DNA from: Chinchilla lanigera
Taxonomy: Eukaryota; Chordata; Mammalia; Rodentia; Chinchillidae
Length of the DNA stretch: 64,000 bases
Direction: 5' to 3'
Assembly: GCF_000276665.1 (NCBI RefSeq)
Contig: NW_004955481.1
Coordinates: forward strand, 2,986,756 to 3,050,755
Shown: in pieces, positions 59,100 to 64,000 of the stretch
Position numbering within the stretch: the stretch's first letter is position 1
How the letters are laid out: each line of letters opens with the position of its first letter
Notes under the pieces: model-generated
Databases searched by the model: none
What the model was told of the DNA's origin: nothing
What the model saw: only the letters and a program-made list of their open reading frames with translations
Made by a program: the position numbers and the translations under genes

Positions 59100-59515
59100 A
59101 TCTAATATCGATTTTTTTTACATTTAGTGTATTATTCATATTATTGTACTATGTTTTTTTACTTAATGTTTAGCAGATCTTTCCATATTAATGTATAGTT
59201 TCTGCATTTAAAAATACTTCTATAATATTTTATTGTCTGTATGTACCATAGTTAATTTGGTTGATCCCTTACTAATGGACATTCTGTTTCTTTTTAAACT
59301 TTTCTGTTAAAAGATAATAATCGTGTGTATGTCATTTTGTATATGTGCCTATATATTCATAGGTTACATTTCTAGAGGCAGAATTTTTGATTCAGAAAGC
59401 ATATATGATTATAATTTTGGTAGGTAATGCCAAATTATCCTTGGGATTATAACAGTTTACACCTTTATCATCAGTGTTTGTTAGAACCTGTTCCCTTTTA
59501 GTTTTATCAGGATAG
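59100..59515 (-). mobile_element. Old L1 3' fragment (LINE)
   Basis: GGTTGATCCCTTACTAATGG ... AATTATCCTTGGGATTATAAC-AGTTTACACC in reverse L1 order. Confidence 0.6.
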
Positions 59516-59567
59516 TATGCTTATCAAACAATTGGATTTTTGCTGATCTGATAGCAGAAACTTTTTT

Positions 59568-59645
59568 AGGGGGATATTGGAGATTAAACCTAGAGACTGA
59601 GCCTGCCAGTGAAGCACTCTACCATTGAGCTACATCCCTAGCCCC
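59568..59645 (-). repeat. ID-type SINE
   Basis: GATATTGGAGATTAAACCTAG to GAGCTACATCCCTAGCCCC. Confidence 0.8.
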
Positions 59646-60285
59646 TCTATCTAATAAACAGTTGCCTTGAATTTGCAGGAAACAGGTTCTGTCAAACACT
59701 GATGATGAGGGTGTAAACTGATATAATTCCCCAGGATAATTTGGCATTACATATCAAAGTTGTAAGTGTACGGTCTTTCTTACTCAAAAATTCTGCTTCT
59801 AGAAATGTAACCTATGAATGAATGCCATCTCAATGTAATTTAATATAGTTAACTCTTCCAGAAAGTATCTACTTCTGCCTGTATTTTGCAGGTTTTATTT
59901 TGTTTTGTTTTTAAACAAATCCTTTCCCTTCTTTCATTCTCCACCAGAAAGCAGTAGAGAGCTTTCTTCCCATTTTTCTACATATCCACGGTCACCAGCA
60001 TGCCTTATTCTATACCTGTAGCATGGAACTACCTTCAAAATTCAGCTTTCATTGTGTGACCACTTTAATATCCTGTGGCTACTGTACCACCAATAGGTCA
60101 TTTTACATTTGAGCTTAGTTTCTTCATCAATAAAACTAAAAAATTGGGGTGATTTCTTAAGAGTATTGTAGCTTTGCATTTTATAATAAGAGAAGTAACT
60201 AATATTTTTACAGTGCTTTAGACTTCATTGTATGTAGCTGGCTTTAAACTCTAAGGTTCTCATCCTTCTAAGTATTCACAACTAG

Positions 60286-60364
60286 GGCTGGGGGATGTAG
60301 CTCAGTGTTAAAATGCTTGCCTAGCATGAGTGAAGCCTCAGGTTCAATCCCCAGCAGTGCATAA
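60286..60364 (+). repeat. ID-type SINE
   Basis: GGGCTGGGGGATGTAGCTCAG to GGTTCAATCCCCAGCAG. Confidence 0.88.
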
Positions 60365-60419
60365 AAACTAAGTACAGTATTCAGGACTGACTCTCATCTC
60401 TAACATCTTTCCTTCTCTC

Positions 60420-61295
60420 TCTCTTTTTTTTTTTTTTTTTTTTTTTTCTGTCTGCGTGTTTAGCTATGGGTATGGAAATTGACCCAGTCCCATTTCTTTG
60501 TCTTTAAATTGAGATCTATATATCTTTTCCCTGTGTTCCATTTTTCATGATGTGTCTTTTTCCCCCCTCTTTTTCCCTGTACTGATTCCATTCTTTACTG
60601 CGTTAGAATTCAGCAAGTTGTTTCAAATAAATCTTTGTGCTAGGGGAAAATATTTTTGGAGACCACTTTATAAAAGGGCTCCTTTATAAAACTTATACTC
60701 TGCCTTATTACAAGTGACATTTAACTAGAAATAGGAGTTAAAACCTTTCTGATACCAGCTCTAGCTTTTCTGATGGATGGGTTGTAGGTTGGTAGAAAGG
60801 GATTACATATATTCATGTAATAAGATTAAATCCCAATTTAATTAGCAAGGATATAAAATTTTAATCAGAAATCAGATGATGCCATGAGGCAGGTATAAAT
60901 GCAGTATGTCTCGCATGACTCGATATTCCCTCTCCCCTCCAAAGGTATGAGGGAAGGGCTTCAATGAATCAAAAAATTTTGGAGAATTTTCTCTAATGAT
61001 CTGTATTTAAAGGAATAATTACAGATACTGATTTCTTCTGTTTTTTTAAAACCACATTCAAAATCAGCAAGACCACATCATTATTGGGTTGGAGATTTGG
61101 GGAAAAACAGAATCAGTTCCTGGGTATCATTGTATCATGCATGCATCTTCTGCCCTCAGTTTTTCAAGCATTTTGGTAAGCGCATATTTCCTGAGCCCAC
61201 TCCTTTGATTCTGTTTTAATACTACTTTTTCATCAGGTTGGTTCTGACACCAAGTTTGGTCTGAAATCAAACTTATAAGTCATGTGTTCAGTAAA
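60420..61295. other. BLMH intron 6, poly-T run then nothing recognised
   Basis: A poly-T run at 60425-60447 has no identifiable SINE body beside it. Confidence 0.4.
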
Positions 61296-61299
61296 TACT

Positions 61300-61462
61300 T
61301 TTTTTTTTTTTTTTTTTTGAGGCAGGGTCTCATTTTGCAGTTCAGGCTGGTCTGGAACTCACTTTGTAGCCTAGGTTGGCCTTGAACTTGGGGCAGTCCT
61401 CCTGCCTCAGTCTCCCAAGTGCTGGGATTACAGGCCTGTGCCACCACGCCCGGTAGTAAATA
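61300..61462 (-). repeat. B1 SINE
   Basis: Poly-T, GAGGCAGGGTCTCATTTTGC through GTGCCACCACGCCCGG. Confidence 0.95.
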
Positions 61463-62744
61463 CTTCTTTAACATGTGTACCTGGCACTGTTCCAGACATT
61501 GGAGATTCAGCAGTGACCAAAACAGATAAAAATCCTATTCTTCTGTACTGTAGTTTACTTTCTACGAGAGGGAAATAAATAAAATAAGTAAACATGTGAG
61601 AAGTATATACCAGTTGATAAGTGGGGGAAAATAAAGGAAAGATTGGGAGTACTGGGATGGAGAGTACACAGTTTCAATTAAAATTACAAATACATTTTCC
61701 CCAATGGACAAATTATGGGTTTTTAAAGTGTAATTATATTCTGGGGAATATGACTCTATTACTGTTTTATTGAAGTTCATATAACATAAGGCCTTGTATT
61801 CAATGGTCAACATCTTTTCTTTGCCAGGTACATTTTGTGAGAAGCAGGTGACACTCCTGCATTGCCCACCAGAGAGCAGACTTGGATATCCTAAGCTCAC
61901 TGCCAGTTGTATACCTTTGAGGATAGGAAATGTTATTTCAGAAAACAGAGACTCTTATCAAGAAAATATAGTATCAGGGGCCTTGGAGATTTTTTTAAAT
62001 TAGACTTTAACTAACTGCTATTGTTTGACTCAGAGCCACATGTTCCTTGGAGAGTGTTACATACTGACTTAAATGTGAATTACTTAAAAAAAAAAAAGAA
62101 TTACTTTGGCTATTTTATAGTCAATGTATAAAACAAAACTGTATGTTTCAAGTTAGAGTTTTATAGAATCATAAGAATATGTTCTGAGCTTCCATTTATA
62201 TGAAGTTAAGGAACAGGGAGTATGATCCATAGTTTTAGTCAGAATAGTGGTTTACTGTGGGAAGTTTTGAGTTGTTGAATTGAAAAGGAGCCAAGGAGCC
62301 CTTTTCTGTATGTCCCACATATTGATCTAAATGGTGGTTGCATGGGTGTATATGTATGTTTTTAAAAATTTAATTGAGTCATACACTTAAGATTAGTGCA
62401 CTTTCCATACTAACTAAACGTTACGTCTAAGTAAAAGAAGTAAAAAAAATTAGGTCTTGGAGTTTAAATTTGTTATTGGAGGAAATGGGGAAGCATTGTT
62501 GAATTTTCAACAGGGAAGTGACTTGTACAAAGTGGTCCTTCTAAAATGATTTATTCTGTGGTGGTGTGAAGAATGAACCAGATCTACTGGTATATCCAGG
62601 TGCTCAGTTCAGTGCTAGATGCTATAGGATACACAAATTATCCAGGATTATGTTCTTATTACTTAAAAATGTGTAATTTATTATAAGGGGCAAGTTGCAT
62701 GAAACCTAGAAAATTACAGTAAGTGGTAAATTCATAAGGTTTTG
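61463..62744. other. BLMH intron 6; L2/MIR-like start, rest unrecognised
   Basis: 61480-61600 (CTGGCACTGTTCCAGACATT ... CAGTGACCAAAACAG) is an old dispersed repeat. Nothing else is supported. Confidence 0.4.
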
Positions 62745-62885
62745 GAAATAGTGTTTAAGTCAGACCTGAGTTCAAATTCTAATTTTGTCACTTCCTGGCT
62801 TTATGATTTCAGACAAGCTCTTATTTCCTTGAACCCTGGGAAATGAATATCAACCACCTTCATTGAAAGAATTAAAGAGATTTTA
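62745..62885 (+). repeat. MIR SINE remnant
   Basis: AGTCAGACCTGAGTTCAAATT ... GTCACTTCCTGGCTTTATGA. Confidence 0.85.
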
Positions 62886-63231
62886 TATTCAAAGATTATA
62901 GTACAGCAAGGGAATATAAATCTTCCCCTTTTAAGACTGGTAGTCAAGGAGCAATAATACTGTCATTTTCTTTTTTGACAGTATGTGACCTCAGTTCAGA
63001 TTGTGGTCATCCAGTTATCTGCTATCTTCTGCTTATCTTCCAGCTATCTTACGTAGATTACTCATTTTTTTTGAGTCCCAGTCTCTTCTGAGATAATGGG
63101 GAGGGAGACTATTCCCTGAAATAATTAAGTAAACTGAGCAGGTATATAGTATCCAGCACAAAATTAGTGCATTTAATAAATATAAAGTAATTTCTCTTTG
63201 AGTATAATAGAGTATACAGAAGTATGGTACT

Positions 63232-63380
63232 GCTAGGCATGGTGGCTCATGCCTAGAATCCTAGCACTCAGGAGGCTGAGGCAGGAGGGTCACTGCGAGT
63301 TTGAGGCCAGACTGGGCTGCACAGTAAACTCAAGGCCAGTCTGAACTGTACAGGAAGACCCTGTCTCCAAAAAAAAAGAA
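63232..63380 (+). repeat. B1 SINE
   Basis: GCTAGGCATGGTGGCTCATG through CCCTGTCTCCAAAAAAA. Confidence 0.95.
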
Positions 63381-63624
63381 GTGTTGTACACAAATAATGC
63401 AGATAAATATGGGATGAGATTGGATCAGGGTGGTGACTGGGGTGAAGAAAAAGAAACAAATTATAGCCTTATATTTTTTTAAAAGATAAGAGAATAGAAA
63501 AGAAATTACTTTATTCTGATCTTATATGGGGTATGTCTTTATATTCTATTTTTATGATTCTATAAAAAGAAAATAATACAAATATATATTTAGAGTATAT
63601 TAATGCAATGTGTGTGTATATGTG

Positions 63625-63683
63625 TGTATGTTGTACTGGCAATTGAGCTCAAGACATTCACACTGAAGCTACATACCCCAGCC
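63625..63683 (-). repeat. ID-type SINE fragment
   Basis: GTACTGGCAATTGAGCTCAAG ... GAAGCTACATACCCCAGCC. Confidence 0.65.
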
Positions 63684-63769
63684 GTTTTTTAATTTTGATA
63701 TAGGATCTTGCTAAGTTGCCCAGGCTCAGCACCATACTACTAAAAGTTATTCCTTTTCTAATAATACTT

Positions 63770-63942
63770 TTATTTTATTTATTTATTTGTCTTTTTGAGA
63801 TAGGGTCTCGCTATGCAGTTCAGGCTGGTTTTGAGCTCACTTTATAGTCCAGGCTGGCCTGGAACTCACAAGGATCCTTCTTCCTCAGCCTCCTGAATGC
63901 TAGGGTTAGAGGCATGCACACCACCATGCCCAGTTACCTAAT
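63770..63942 (-). repeat. B1 SINE
   Basis: TTTGAGATAGGGTCTCGCTA through CACACCACCATGCCCAG. Confidence 0.93.
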
Positions 63943-63979
63943 GATACTTTTTTTTCCTTGTAGAATTGTAGGATATGTT

Positions 63980-64000
63980 GTTTTTTTTTTTTTTTTTTTT
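63980..64000 (-). repeat. Poly-T at window edge, probable tail of a minus-strand SINE
   Basis: Twenty-one T at the very end, the usual left edge of reverse SINEs here; the body lies outside. Confidence 0.5.

Noticed and set aside
51731..64000. Search for BLMH exon 7 and later
   Set aside because: No stretch with the expected continuation and splice sites was seen; intron 6 seems to run past the right edge.
1..64000. CRISPR arrays, operons, prophage or bacterial features
   Set aside because: The sequence is a mammalian nuclear genome; direct repeats here are SINEs and microsatellites.

Overview
This is a mammalian genomic window, most likely from a non-murid rodent. The evidence is split genes with GT/AG introns, one CpG-island promoter, and a dense background of rodent SINEs: 7SL-derived B1 copies with the internal duplication, tRNA-derived ID copies, and a B1+ID dimer. 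I see no B2 elements. The young ID subfamily (core ending ...GCAAGGTCGTGAGTTCGA) is not the rat consensus as I remember it. A castorimorph (beaver or kangaroo rat type) is my best guess, a sciurid is possible, and the species is not settled.

Two protein-coding genes are present, both on the + strand. TMIGD1 (transmembrane and immunoglobulin domain containing 1) is complete in its coding part, from 9222 to about 22,856. Its exons encode a signal peptide, two Ig domains (one exon each), a transmembrane segment, and a short tail ending in a PDZ-binding motif. The joined protein is 262 residues, the length I recall for human TMIGD1. BLMH (bleomycin hydrolase) starts at 45,035 in a CpG island. Exons 1-6 (residues 1-215, including the catalytic cysteine at residue 73) lie in the window, and the remaining exons must lie beyond the right edge. 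TMIGD1 next to BLMH in the same orientation matches the human 17q11.2 block read in reverse. CPD is expected beyond the left edge and SLC6A4 beyond the right.

Layout: 1-9221 is upstream intergenic DNA with SINEs, microsatellites, MIR and a possible old LTR. 9222-about 23,400 is TMIGD1 with its introns and 3' UTR. About 23,400-44,560 is intergenic, holding a MaLR-like LTR, L1 3' ends, a 5'-truncated minus-strand L1 (37.1-39.0 kb) and many SINEs. 44,590-45,480 is the BLMH CpG island. 45,035-64,000 is the 5' part of BLMH. Its intron 6 carries a 4.5 kb minus-strand composite: L1 ORF2 and 3' UTR, an LTR-like block, and an L1-5'UTR-like block.

The genes do not form a pathway. TMIGD1 is an epithelial adhesion and cell-protection receptor of intestine and kidney; BLMH is a cytosolic cysteine aminopeptidase. 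I found no undescribed multi-gene system. The notable points are a short TMIGD1 tail exon whose stop codon overlaps a splice donor so that two splice outcomes give the same protein, a lost N-glycosylation sequon, a NAGNAG acceptor in BLMH, the L1/LTR composite, a diverged tandem duplication, an inverted repeat, and microsatellites growing from SINE tails.
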